DNA of 64,000 nt, from positions 186,001-250,000 of the forward strand of contig JBBFLD010000002.1 of the NCBI GenBank assembly GCA_037481715.1. Reading direction: 5' to 3'. Source of the stretch: Rosettibacter sp037481715 (GTDB taxonomy: Bacteria > Bacteroidota > Ignavibacteria > Ignavibacteriales > Melioribacteraceae). Made by a program: the position numbers and the translations under genes. Below, piece after piece: positions 1 to 9,454 of this stretch. The notes under the pieces are model-generated. The model was not told where the DNA came from. It did not search any database and worked only from the letters and a program-made list of their open reading frames with translations. Numbering within the stretch: the stretch's first letter is position 1; the number at the start of each line of letters is the position of its first letter.

Positions 1-127
1 GCTGATTTGCAAGAGGGATAAAAGTAATGCAAAAACTAATTTTATTTTCATACTCCCTCCTGATAATTAATTCCATTACCTTAATTAATATAAAAATTTC
101 TTCCCAAAAATCATTTTACAGAATTTT

Positions 128-2578
128 CTACTTCATTAATACCATTTTAATAATCTTACTGTATTTCTCTGAATGCATTTTTAATAAATATATTCCGCTT
201 GCAAGTTTACTGCCGTTTATTTCTATTTTATAATTCCCTGCTTCGTGATATTTATTCTCCATCACTGTACTTACTTTTTGTCCTATTACATTATATAACT
301 CCATCGTTACTGTTTGGTCTTCGGGCAATGAATAGTTTATTATAGTGCTGATATTAAATGGATTGGGATAATTTTGTGATAAATAAAATTCTTTAGGTAA
401 AAATTCTTGTTTTATCTTTTCTATCTCTTCTTCAGTTGTAAGCACTACTTTATAAATCTTCTTCTTTATTGATTTTGGAATTTCATATCCCTTAGCCAAA
501 TCATATATCATTTTTGCTTCTTCATCTATTAAATAGATTTCCATTGCTGTATTATTTTCCTCAGCTTTTAATCTCAGGCTTTCATTGTTGCTGTTTGCTA
601 CTTCAATTTTGTATTCATTTTTCTCTTTTATCTTATTTCTATAATCTGCTTTCTGATATCTTTTTCGTGGAGATATGCTTTCATTTACAATGTTGATATC
701 CTCTTCATTTACTCCAGGTGAATATACATCAAATTCGTCAAGTGTATCTGCTGCATTTTTATTTATGCAAATTCTAACACTCGATATTTTATTATTATCC
801 TTGTAGAGTGAAATTCTGGCTATTAATGAATCGTTCGATTGTTTGTAAAGAGATTTCTTTTTCAAACTGCTTACATATGGTATTTTTAATTGTGTTAGAT
901 TTGTAGCATTAAAGAAATAATAACCTTTATAAGGTTTAAAGTTTGTTGCTTCTGAATATGAACCTTCAAAATCCCAGATTGGTTGTGTTATTCCATTAAT
1001 TGTTTTTACATCTTCCCACGATATACTTTTATCAAATGGATTTGAAATTAAATTCCAGCTTTTGTGAAGTGATATTGCATATGTCCCATCATCGTTGAGA
1101 GTTACTGCATTAACATTTCGATTTACAGCAATATCATTCTTACTAATTATCCAGAATGCTTTACCTGGACTAAAATTAAATGTCGATGAATTATCAAATT
1201 CAATTTTATAATTATAATCTTCTCCATTATCCCAGAATACATTCCAATCTATTCCTCTAACTTTATTTGAAGTTGAGAATAATTCTATAATGGAAAAATT
1301 TACATCACCGGGTAATCCAATTAGTTTTTCAGAACTATGTTTATTGTTACTATCAAATTTATAAACATAGCTTAAATACATATTCCCTATTATAGAAAAA
1401 GTTTGATCACTAATATCAAAAATATTTTGATCATTATAATCACTCACTTTTATCAAGCAACTATTTGAGATTACTTTAGGGATTTGCCATAGATAAGAAC
1501 CAGATTTGGCTGAAATATTACTTGCAATATTATTCCAGGTTATGCCGTTATCAGTTGAAAAATCAATATTGATACTTTGGATGTCTGTACTTATCCATTT
1601 AATTTCTAATGTGTCACCTAAGCTATATTGTTCTGAAAAATTAGGAGATATTAAATAAATACTCTTGTTAATATTTTTGCGCCAAAAACAAATTTTATAT
1701 TCGCCACATGATATAATTTCATTTCCTAAAGGACTAAACATGAAAACTTTTGCATTATGATTTCCTGTTGATATATCCCAAACTTTAACTTTGCATATAG
1801 AATTACTTTCTCCTGTTATAATTTTACTTCCATCTGGAGTAAATAAAATAGAAGATATTTCTGCTTGGTGATTTCCTTCCCAAAGTAATGAACCATTAAT
1901 AATATTCCATATTTTTAAGTTACCATGGTAACCTCCTACAGCTAAAATATTTCCATCTGGACTAAAGGATAATTGAGACACCAAATTATTATGAGTATAA
2001 CTCCATAATAAAGAGTCACTTTTAATATCCCATAATTCAACTTTCCCATGATAATATCCAATAACTGCTTTATTACCAGCTGGATTTAATGAAAATGAAA
2101 ATATAGTTTTAACTTTCTTTCCTCACAACAATGTACCAGTAGACAAATCCCATACTTTTATTCTGCTTGTACTTGCAGCTGCTACTTTTTTCCCATCTGC
2201 ACTAAAATAGATTCGATTATTTATATACTCAGATAGGTACCCTGCCCAGAATAAAAAACCTGTCGAAGAATCCCAGACTTTAATTAAGTAATATTTATCA
2301 GCAGTAACTATTTTGCTTCCATCAGGACTGAATGCTATAGCTACTATTTGAGCCTCATGCTCATTTTCCCACAATAATGTTCCTGTTGATGAATCCCAAA
2401 CTCTAATTTTACCAATGTAATCTCCAGATGCCATCTTACTTCCATCAGGACTTAATGAGACTGCAGTAACCGATGTATCAAGATTTTGTTGCCAAAGAAA
2501 ATCCCAATTATTTTGGGCAAAACTCTTTGTCATAAAAATGATAATTAAAGAAAAGAGTATAATTAATTGGTTCTTCAT
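128..2578 (-). pseudogene. Secreted WD40-repeat protein with T9SS sorting domain, interrupted by an in-frame TGA
   Basis: Two open segments (2123-2578 and 128-1984 plus upstream codons) lie in the same frame and are separated only by a TGA at 2123-2125. Reading through gives about 816 residues. Residues 1-21 are a signal peptide ending in SFAQ. WD40-like repeats ('FSPDGSKI...IKVWDSSTG') then run to about residue 280, followed by an Ig-like segment and a C-terminal 'NYPNPFN...' type IX secretion sorting domain that ends at the stop. The TGA falls where other repeats have Trp after 'STGTLL', so a single TGG-to-TGA change is the simplest explanation. The intact protein would be exported and attached to or released from the cell surface. 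It could also be a sequencing error. The gene family is certain; its status as a pseudogene is probable. Confidence 0.8.
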
Positions 2579-2865
2579 AGCAATTTATATTTTTATTTAT
2601 ATTTAGAATCTTCATCTGAAAACACAGATTCAAATAGAGATAATCATTCTCATAATATTTATAAAAGAAACAAAAATGAACCATCTTTTTGAATCTTATA
2701 TGCCCTTAGTAGTTTTACTTAATTTTGATAGAATCAAAATCTTTAATCACATCAATTTTAAATTAAATAATTATTTACAAATAATTTAGTAATATTTTAA
2801 AAAACCTGCTTCATTTTTATAAACCAGCAATTTCAATCAGTCATTATTCTACTACAAAGATTCGA

Positions 2866-2944
2866 CATAAACTCATCATAAACTCATCTTAGATTCGTCA
2901 TAAATTCATCTCACATACGCTTCACATACGCTTCAGATACGCTT
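2866..2944. repeat. Tandem repeat with an 11-bp period
   Basis: Seven degenerate units in a row: CATAAACTCAT twice, a diverged unit, CATAAATTCAT, then three units of the CACATACGCTT type (the first preceded by two extra bases). The period equals about one helical turn. It lies in an otherwise featureless intergenic region, and no function is evident. Confidence 0.75.
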
Positions 2945-2991
2945 ATTTCTCAACTATTTCATATCTGAGTTATAATTAAAAAATTATTTCA

Positions 2992-3040
2992 TGCCACTAA
3001 TGCACGAATATATTCTTTTTTAATTCGTGAATTCGTGGCA
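2992..3040. repeat. 18-bp inverted repeat (hairpin or small palindromic element)
   Basis: The arm at 2992-3009 (TGCCACTAATGCACGAAT) is nearly complementary to 3023-3040 (ATTCGTGAATTCGTGGCA), with a 13-nt T-rich loop and a short internal mismatch. It is not followed by a clean T-tract on either strand and is not next to a gene end. It could be a dispersed palindromic repeat unit. Confidence 0.65.
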
Positions 3041-3077
3041 AAATTAAATACTTCAGTCAATTTCCCTTTAAACTAAA

Positions 3078-3110
3078 AAAGCCTTGTAATTTATTGTTTT
3101 ACAAGGCTTT
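3078..3110 (-). terminator. Rho-independent terminator after the tRNA-Val copy A
   Basis: Read on the minus strand, AAAGCCTTGTAA pairs with TTACAAGGCTTT across a 9-nt loop, followed by a run of T. It lies directly downstream of the tRNA pair. Confidence 0.8.
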
Positions 3111-3118
3111 ACAGTTGT

Positions 3119-3214
3119 GGGCGCTGAAGGATTCTCCTTAATGGATTCCTTTGGAAGAACCTACGACCCCCTGCTTGTAAGGCAGGTGCTCTGAACCAGC
3201 TGAGCTAAGCGCCC
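3119..3214 (-). pseudogene. tRNA-Val (anticodon TAC) with a 22-nt insertion in the T loop
   Basis: The acceptor stem, D arm and anticodon arm (anticodon TAC at 3177-3179 on the complement) match the intact copy at 30663-30736. The single base G of the T loop is replaced by 23 nt between 3139 and 3161, making 96 nt in place of 74. The insert contains GGATTCCTT/AAGGAATCC-like echoes of the neighbouring T arm, so it may be a local duplication. A T loop of this size should prevent normal folding and EF-Tu binding, so a pseudogene is likely, with an intact copy 27.5 kb away. Confidence 0.75.
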
Positions 3215-3364
3215 ATAAAATTTTTCATCTTTTCAAATGGCGCTCTGAATAATTTCAGATATTTACCGAATTTATTACTAACAGACTATAAAGAACTTAA
3301 ATTTTGCGCTCCAAACTTAGAATTTTTAAGCCAAAGTTTCAAATTTTTTCTAAAAATTTTTTGA

Positions 3365-3436
3365 GCGGGCGACGGGACTCGAACCCGCGACATTTAGCTT
3401 GGGAAGCTACTACTCTACCAACTGAGTTACGCCCGC
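3365..3436 (-). tRNA. tRNA-Gly (anticodon CCC)
   Basis: This 72-nt cloverleaf has acceptor GCGGGCG/CGCCCGC, D arm ACTC/GAGT, anticodon loop TTCCCAA, and T arm GCGGG/CCCGT around TTCGAGT. The 3' CCA is not encoded. The sequence is identical to 30887-30958. Codon GGG is read. The downstream partner tRNA-Val in this copy is disrupted. Confidence 0.93.
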
Positions 3437-3515
3437 AACTGTTATAAAAATATTAACAGCTTACCTCTTATTCAAGATTTTTTTAATTAATTTTTATAAT
3501 AAGATTTTATTAATC

Positions 3516-4173
3516 ATGAAAATAAGCAAAAAACGTAATAAACTACTCGAAGCAACTATTCTTTTATGAATTCTTTTTTTAAGTCTCATCCTGTGGGATA
3601 CCATAATTATCTATCCTATAAAACTTTTTGTGATTCTTTTGCATGAAATAAGCCATGGAATTGCAGCGATAATTTCAAGTGGAAAAAGTACTGAGATTAA
3701 TATCGATTTAAATTTAGGAGGTAAATGCATAACAGAAGGCGGCAATTCATTTTTGATTGTTTCATCAGGTTATTTAGGCAGTTTTCTATTTGGTTCAATA
3801 ATTTTCTATTCAACATATAAAAAAATTTAAGTGTATATGTCATTACTCTTATTGCAGTGATTATTTTTTTGTCTGCCGCGAATACAATAAATAATTTTGC
3901 TATAAGCTTAATTTCAATTTCATTTTCAGTTCTCTTATTTATATAAAATTTACTCCTCAACAATTCTCTAATTATATACTAAGATCAATCGGTTTAATTA
4001 GTTGTCTTTATGTAATTTTTGATATTAAAGAAGATATTTTAAGTGACACTTACTTTTATTCAGATGCATCTACTGCAGCTGAATTAAGTGGAATATCAGA
4101 ATTTGCATGGGAATTAATTTTGGCTATCAATATCTTTGGTTGGAATTATATTGCTTATGAAAAAAGCATATAA
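3516..4173 (+). pseudogene. Decayed copy of an M50-type membrane metallopeptidase
   Basis: The translation tracks the intact 226-residue gene at 31036-31716 from 'MKIS...' to the C-terminus. It carries a TGA at 3567-3569 (codon 18), a frameshift near 3823 in an A-run after 'FYSTYKK', and another frameshift near 3945. The zinc motif HEISH survives (3645-3659 region), as do 'INLNLGGKCITE' and 'IGLISCLYVIFDIKED'. Divergence from the intact copy is much greater than in the adjacent tRNA spacer. The gene is clearly inactive as a full-length protein. Confidence 0.88.
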
Positions 4174-4188
4174 AAAGTATTAACATAC

Positions 4189-4235
4189 TTTATAATCCCG
4201 AATTATGCATTTGGATTATTAAAATATCTCTAAAT
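4189..4235. repeat. 47-bp repeat, partner at 29465-29511
   Basis: This segment containing CCCGAATTATGCAT matches 29465-29511 at roughly 40 of 47 positions. At 29.5 kb it forms the last codons (ending MHNSGL-stop on the minus strand) of a small membrane-protein ORF. Here the same minus-strand tail is readable, but no open frame continues upstream. It may be a remnant of a second copy or a small dispersed repeat. Confidence 0.55.
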
Positions 4236-4423
4236 TTATAATCCATAAAGCAATAAATTATAACCCTTTTATTAGCAATAAAAAATTGAGCACTAAATTT
4301 ATTAATAGAAGTGTAAATTCTTTATAAAAATTTTTTAATGAATAATTTGGAACTATTAAATGGATAAAATCATTGCCTAAATTGAATACAATTACAGAAT
4401 AAGAAATATAGACTCTCTGTTAA

Positions 4424-5557
4424 TTACTGAAAATTTCTTAATTGATTTTCAATATAAATAATTCTTTCTTTAATAAAACTCTTTACTTTTTCTGTTTCAT
4501 AATTGATATCGTAACCGTTAGACAAAATCCACCTGTCATCGTAATATGCTTTAATAATTAATGATTTCAACGAATCTATTTTGGGAAATAAAACATCCTC
4601 TCTAAATGAGTCATTTAATATTTTTCGAAAATAGTTTTTATACATTGTTCTATATTTCTCATAATTCATTAATTTTTGAATCAAATAATTCCCGCCCGGA
4701 AAAGCAGTTAAGCTACCTTCTTGAACAAATGTCCTGTCAAGGTCCCAGGGAACAACTTCGTATTTACCAGTAGAACCATTCTTTAAAAGATAAAAATTAT
4801 GGATTACTCCATCCCAATTATATGTTAATATAGTAACAACCCAATATTGGAGAAATTTTTCAACATCAAAAACTTTTTCCAAATGTCCTGGAAAGTCTTC
4901 TGTATTACTACTTGTTATAGAAATTAATTTTTCGAGACTACGGAAGTTTTCATCTTCAGGATATTCTTTTTCATATCCGTATTTTACATCTTTTAATAAT
5001 TCATAACTAAAAAAGGCATTCCCATTAAATGCTTTATAAAGCTCATCTACTTTCACATTTCTTCTTAAGAAGAAATATAAGTTAACTGGTTCGATTAAAA
5101 AATATAATCCCTCATAATTTCCATTAATGTAAAATACTACTGGATGAATATCGAAAATATACAAATCAGTATGCTTAAAAATTTCTGATGTAACAAAAGA
5201 TCTTACCATAGAAGGATCTATAGCCTGAGCGCTAAGAATAATTTTAGGACAGCTTAATATTGGATCGGACATTTCATATTCGATAATGTAATTCTTTTTA
5301 AAATTGCCCCTTGAGCTAAAACCCTGATGGCGTATTTTTATTTTATATTCTTTCCCGCTGATAATAAGAGTTCCATTAATTTTAAGATTAGAATAAACAT
5401 TTTTTTTAAATAAGCCATAATCTTCTTCGTCAATTATTAGACTATAAACGGGTAAGCCATAATCCTTTGGTAACGGTGTGTCAACCACTAATTCGCAAGA
5501 ACCGGCTAATACTATCAACAAGAAATATAATAGATATTTTATAAAATTCCTTACCAT
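4424..5557 (-). CDS. CotH-family kinase-like lipoprotein
   Basis: This 377-residue protein has an N-terminal hydrophobic segment ending in a lipobox-like LAGSC, so it is probably an exported lipoprotein. The body matches CotH (spore-coat protein kinase-like fold): 'IRHQGFSSRG' near residue 75, 'NYEGLYFLIEPV' near 150, and 'VPWDLDRTF' near 272, the metal/ATP-binding region. CotH proteins phosphorylate secreted proteins in Bacillus; in other bacteria the substrate is unknown. The gene overlaps the upstream barrel gene by 7 bp and is co-transcribed with DUF4956. CotH and DUF4956 are often found with a VTC-type polyphosphate polymerase, which I do not see here. Confidence 0.8.
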   Translation of the reverse strand: MVRNFIKYLLYFLLIVLAGSCELVVDTPLPKDYGLPVYSLIIDEEDYGLFKKNVYSNLKINGTLIISGKEYKIKIRHQGFSSRGNFKKNYIIEYEMSDPILSCPKIILSAQAIDPSMVRSFVTSEIFKHTDLYIFDIHPVVFYINGNYEGLYFLIEPVNLYFFLRRNVKVDELYKAFNGNAFFSYELLKDVKYGYEKEYPEDENFRSLEKLISITSSNTEDFPGHLEKVFDVEKFLQYWVVTILTYNWDGVIHNFYLLKNGSTGKYEVVPWDLDRTFVQEGSLTAFPGGNYLIQKLMNYEKYRTMYKNYFRKILNDSFREDVLFPKIDSLKSLIIKAYYDDRWILSNGYDINYETEKVKSFIKERIIYIENQLRNFQ

Positions 5558-6588
5558 CTTATTTGCAGTTGAATAATTGCATTGCTACCTGAAAGAGTTC
5601 GTTTAGATTTATTATAAAAGTGATTGCTCAGGATGAGATCGCCGTTAATCATTAATCTTGTGTTATCATTGAAATAGATATTAATGCCAAGCAGGACCTG
5701 AATCCGATTCACATCAATATAATCGATATCGTTAACCAGGATACCTGCCAAAAGAAGGGGTTCGAACACCGATATAACTTTGCTGTTAAGACTAAACTTT
5801 TTTGATATTGTAGTCTTCAAAGCACTGAAGTAAACATTATCTTTTTCGCCACTTATAGAACTATAATATGACTCGATGGGATCTTGGCCGTAAAAGGCTT
5901 CGAGTTCCATATTAAATCCTTTAACATTACAAACCAATCCTCCGTTAAATGCGCTTGAATGAGGCACCTGACCATCTCTTGTTCGGATTGTCTGAAATGC
6001 TGCAAATACTTTATCGAAGCCTGCAAGTTTGCTTTTTGAGCCACGTGCTATAAAAGTAAATGCATGAGACTCGTTATAGTGAATTCCACAGCTTATGAAA
6101 AAATCTTCCATTTTCCATTCCAGCTGAATGCCGGGCTCTCTGTTAACATATCCCAACGGCTCGAAATAACGATTAATCATACTCCTTCTAATAGTTGGAA
6201 GTTTTTCCCTTGAAGTCCATTCTTCAATACCAAATCTTTTTCTCAGATCGCCTATTTCTAGTTCAAGTCTTTCCGTTATATCTATTGATGCCGAAGCTTC
6301 ATACAATCGCATTTCTCTATCTTCCGAGTCACTTCTCATATCGATTTCAATTTTCGTATTCTCATTTATTTCAAACTCAGTTTCCAATTTAACCTTATAA
6401 TAGCTTTCAATATAAATATCATCATATTCTGATTTTCCTCCTATTTCGAAATATCCATCGTAGCTCACTTTTTTTTGAGCGAAAACATCAGCTACATTTT
6501 GTATTAGAAATGCAGCTAGACCGAGTAATATATACTTAAAAGCGTTATGCACTTTTAAATTCGAGAATAGTAAAATTTTGTTTGTCAT
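5551..6588 (-). CDS. Outer-membrane beta-barrel protein (porin-like)
   Basis: This 345-residue protein has a hydrophobic signal segment at about residues 17-37 (ending DVFAQ), followed by alternating strand-like sequence and a terminal aromatic residue (QLQIRW), as in outer-membrane barrels. 'NRYFEPLGYVNREPGIQLEW' resembles the phosphate-selective/OprO-type porin layout, but the match is loose. The ATG at 6588 overlaps DUF4956 by 44 bp. A GTG at 6552, right at the DUF4956 stop, would give a cleaner signal peptide and may be the true start. The gene sits between cotH and DUF4956, which suggests a shared envelope function. Confidence 0.65.
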   Translation of the reverse strand: MTNKILLFSNLKVHNAFKYILLGLAAFLIQNVADVFAQKKVSYDGYFEIGGKSEYDDIYIESYYKVKLETEFEINENTKIEIDMRSDSEDREMRLYEASASIDITERLELEIGDLRKRFGIEEWTSREKLPTIRRSMINRYFEPLGYVNREPGIQLEWKMEDFFISCGIHYNESHAFTFIARGSKSKLAGFDKVFAAFQTIRTRDGQVPHSSAFNGGLVCNVKGFNMELEAFYGQDPIESYYSSISGEKDNVYFSALKTTISKKFSLNSKVISVFEPLLLAGILVNDIDYIDVNRIQVLLGINIYFNDNTRLMINGDLILSNHFYNKSKRTLSGSNAIIQLQIRW

Positions 6589-7222
6589 TGTTGAAAAAGT
6601 AACTTAAAAAAATTTTTGTTGGTATATTTGTACTTAATTTAATCCGATAATCGATGATTAGATTATTGTCCTGATTATTTCTCAAATTAACAATGTCCCA
6701 ATCTATCACCTGATCGTTCAAGAATTTTTCTATTAGAGTTTTACCATCGGATAATTCAGGTACCAATACTCTAAGGATATAGATTTTGCAAAGAGGGTTT
6801 TCTTCTATAAAATTGAATTTCCAGAATATGAGGAGGATTCCGCTAATAAAGAGCGTGGAAATAACAGCCACATAAAAATACTTAAATCCACATGCAACTC
6901 CGATTGCCATAACGAAAAAGATATAAGTAATGTCCTGCGGATTTTTAACTTTGGTGCGGAACCGAATAATTGAAACCGCACCTATCAAGCCAAAAGCACC
7001 TGCAAGATTATTGCCAATTACTAGCATAATTGAACAAACAACTTCACTGATAAATACGAGCGTTTGGATAAATTCCTTGCTGTAACCCTTCCTTTTGTGC
7101 GTATTTGAATAAACCCAGACTACAATTAAAGAAAGCAGTAAGGTTGCTGTCAAACTCAACAGAGCTTCTCTAATCTCGAAATGTAATGATTCCAGAATTT
7201 TAAGAATTTCAAAGCTTTGCAT
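6545..7222 (-). CDS. DUF4956 membrane protein
   Basis: This is an integral membrane protein of about 225 residues with roughly four hydrophobic helices in the first 145 residues, then a soluble tail. 'GLIGAVSIIRFRTKVKNPQDITYIFFVMAIG' is the recognisable DUF4956 core. I prefer the ATG at 7222 (MQSFEIL, AGAG upstream) over a TTG 69 bp further upstream. Family members commonly neighbour VTC-domain polyphosphate polymerases and CotH, suggesting a role with polyphosphate or surface phosphorylation, but no function is established. It is the first gene of a three-gene operon with the barrel protein and CotH. Confidence 0.8.
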   Translation of the reverse strand: MQSFEILKILESLHFEIREALLSLTATLLLSLIVVWVYSNTHKRKGYSKEFIQTLVFISEVVCSIMLVIGNNLAGAFGLIGAVSIIRFRTKVKNPQDITYIFFVMAIGVACGFKYFYVAVISTLFISGILLIFWKFNFIEENPLCKIYILRVLVPELSDGKTLIEKFLNDQVIDWDIVNLRNNQDNNLIIDYRIKLSTNIPTKIFLSYFFNNDKQNFTILEFKSA

Positions 7223-7387
7223 ATGATACTCTTTATATAAATTGCCATGGGAAATAATGCAACTAAAATAGTTTCCATTAATTATGTGCAATATTTAAAC
7301 CATTTTTTCAATTCTACTCTGGAAAATGTTTTATATTAATTTTCAATTATTGTTTGAAAAAAATTACTATAAGAATATCAACAGTTT

Positions 7388-8728
7388 TTAATTTGAATCA
7401 TACCCATCAGAAACTGTTTCCATACCATTTGAATCAAGGTGAGTTATTGGAGTTTCACCCATTAACTCTCTTAATGTATTTTTTAATTTCATAAGTTGAA
7501 TAAACAAATCGTGTTCTGGAACCTTATTTTTGCTGTGCAAAGGACTTTTGAAATAAAAAGAAAGCCATTCTTGAATACCGTGCATACGGCTACGCAAAGC
7601 TAAATCAGTAAAAAGAACTAAATCTAATACTATTGGTGCAGCTAATATAGAATCCCTGCAAAGAAAATTAATTTTCAACTGCATAGGATATCCAAGCCAG
7701 CCATAAATATCTATATTATCCCATCCTTCTTTATTATCACCTCGTGGTGGATAATAATTTATTCTTACTATATGATGATAATTGTTATACAAATCAGGAT
7801 AAAGTTCAGGTTGTAGAATTGAATCGAGAACAGAAAGTTTACTTTCTTCCTTTGTTTTGAATGAACCGGGCTCGTCTAAAACTTCACCATCTCTATTACC
7901 AAGTATATTCGTTGAGAACCATCCACTTAAACCAAGTAGCCTTGCTTTTAACATTGGAGCTATAACAGTCTTTACTAAAGTTTGTCCTGTTTTAAAATCT
8001 TTTCCGGCAATTGGAACCCCAATCTCCTCAGCAAAATCTATAATAGCGGGAACATCTACACTTAAGTTAGGAGAACCATTTATAAATGGCACGCCTTCAG
8101 CTACTGATGCATAAGCATAAAGCATACTTGGAGAAATATCTGGATGATTACTTTTCATCCCCTCGATAAATGCTTCTTTAGTTTTATGAACTTCACTTAC
8201 AGGAATAAAAATTTCTGTACTTGCAGACCAGATAACAATAACACGATTAATTGAATTTAATTCCTTAAAAGATTTTATATCATCTCTTATTTTCATCATT
8301 AAATCATATTTTGTTTTCCCTTCCTTAATATAAGTTCCCGTCAAACGCTTCACATAATTTTGGTCAAAAACTCCTTTCATTGGCTTTATAGTTTTTAATT
8401 CTTCAGCAACATTATTTAAATCGTTATCATTCAACACCTTTGCATATTTTGCTGCTTCGTAACAATTTTCATCTCTAATATCCCAGCCACCAAATACCAT
8501 ATCATCAATAGAAGCTAAAGGAACAAAATTCTTTATTAATGGGAAATTGTTATCGGTTCTTTTACCAATTCTAATGGTTCCCATTTGTGTAAGCGAGCCA
8601 ATTGGTTTTGACAATCCTTTCTTGATGGAACAGACACCGGCTAAAAATGTGGTTGATACTGCCCCATTCAGGCCTACAATTAAAACTCCAAGTTTTCCTT
8701 CTGGTTTTTGAATGTGACTTCCTTTCAT
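7388..8728 (-). CDS. myo-Inositol-1-phosphate synthase
   Basis: The 446-residue enzyme converts glucose-6-phosphate to inositol-1(3)-phosphate, using NAD as a redox cofactor. Visible family features are the Rossmann loop 'GLNGAVSTT' (residues 19-27), 'VVIWSASTEI'-type strand 'VIVIWSASTEIF', 'PNLSVDVPAI', 'IAGKDFKTGQT' (catalytic Lys/Ser-Gly-Gln-Thr region) and the C-terminal 'LVLFTDLALRS'. The start has a good AGGAGAGAG site. It is the last gene of the 13-gene operon and supplies the polar building block that defines the proposed pathway. There is a 95-bp gap to the next operon, with no clear terminator. Confidence 0.93.
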   Translation of the reverse strand: MKGSHIQKPEGKLGVLIVGLNGAVSTTFLAGVCSIKKGLSKPIGSLTQMGTIRIGKRTDNNFPLIKNFVPLASIDDMVFGGWDIRDENCYEAAKYAKVLNDNDLNNVAEELKTIKPMKGVFDQNYVKRLTGTYIKEGKTKYDLMMKIRDDIKSFKELNSINRVIVIWSASTEIFIPVSEVHKTKEAFIEGMKSNHPDISPSMLYAYASVAEGVPFINGSPNLSVDVPAIIDFAEEIGVPIAGKDFKTGQTLVKTVIAPMLKARLLGLSGWFSTNILGNRDGEVLDEPGSFKTKEESKLSVLDSILQPELYPDLYNNYHHIVRINYYPPRGDNKEGWDNIDIYGWLGYPMQLKINFLCRDSILAAPIVLDLVLFTDLALRSRMHGIQEWLSFYFKSPLHSKNKVPEHDLFIQLMKLKNTLRELMGETPITHLDSNGMETVSDGYDSN

Positions 8729-8752
8729 CTCTCTCTCCTTATGTAAATTTTT

Positions 8753-9454
8753 TTAATTTATTTTAGTTAATACATCTTGTAATTCCATAATTGATTTTAT
8801 TATTATGTCAGCACTTTTTATTTCTTGTGTAACTGACCACCCTTTGTTATTTATCCAAATTGTTTTACACCCAACTGACTTTGCCGGAACAATATCATTA
8901 TTGTAAGAATCGCCAATCATAACAGCATCATTTGGTCTTATATCTAATTTATTTAAGGCTAGTTCAAAAATTTTGGGATCAGGTTTTCTGATCCCGACTA
9001 CAGCAGAATCAATTATGGAAGTAAAAATTTTTTTAATTGTAAGTTCTTCTAAAACAGTTTCTATATTTCCGTAAAAATTAGAAATAATGCCAAGCAAATA
9101 TTCTGATGATAGACGAATTAATACCTCTTTAGTAATCTTAATATTCTCAATTACAGAATTATAACAATAATCGGTTAATTCATTAAGTTTTTGTAAAAAA
9201 TCTTCTCTTAAAAGATTGTTCTTTTGTAAATATTCTAAGTGATAAGTAATTTGAGTTTTTAAAGTTTGCTTCAAACCAAAATAAGGTTTAATAATGTTTA
9301 TAATAGTCTGTTCAGAATAGATGAAAGCTTCTCTAAAACTAGATTTTGAAACTGGGATTTGGAAATGATTATAAACTTCAAAAAATTTTTCACTCCAATG
9401 AATTCCATCTGTATCGAGTGTACCACCAAAATCAAACAATAGTACTTTCTTCAT
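8753..9454 (-). CDS. HAD-superfamily hydrolase
   Basis: This 233-residue protein has HAD motif I 'DFGGTLD' (nucleophile D8), motif II 'IISNF', the motif III Lys in 'GIRKPDPKIF' and motif IV 'MIGDSYNNDI', with a four-helix cap between motifs I and II. Position 10, where phosphatases usually have the general-acid Asp, is Gly; this occurs in some HAD subfamilies, so phosphatase activity is plausible but not assured. The gene overlaps the flippase-like gene by 23 bp. In context it could dephosphorylate an inositol-phosphate or lipid-phosphate intermediate; that is inference. Confidence 0.82.
   Translation of the reverse strand: MKKVLLFDFGGTLDTDGIHWSEKFFEVYNHFQIPVSKSSFREAFIYSEQTIINIIKPYFGLKQTLKTQITYHLEYLQKNNLLREDFLQKLNELTDYCYNSVIENIKITKEVLIRLSSEYLLGIISNFYGNIETVLEELTIKKIFTSIIDSAVVGIRKPDPKIFELALNKLDIRPNDAVMIGDSYNNDIVPAKSVGCKTIWINNKGWSVTQEIKSADIIIKSIMELQDVLTKIN

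Larger units (their letters stand above)
2579..3048. other. Non-coding stretch with small repeats
   Basis: I see no gene between the WD40 gene and the tRNA block. The stretch contains an 11-bp tandem repeat and a long inverted repeat, listed separately. The rest is AT-rich sequence with stops in all frames. Confidence 0.6.
3049..3436. repeat. Direct repeat copy A (tRNA-Val/tRNA-Gly block), partner at 30593-30958
   Basis: The terminator, tRNA-Val, 150-nt spacer and tRNA-Gly here recur at 30593-30958 in the same orientation. The 150-nt spacer (3215-3364 versus 30737-30886) differs at one position by eye. The main difference is a 22-nt insertion inside the tRNA-Val of this copy. Homology continues at a much lower level into the M50 gene that follows. 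Confidence 0.9.

Noticed and set aside
2866..2944. A CRISPR array
   Set aside because: The units are 11 bp with no spacers, and no cas genes are present.
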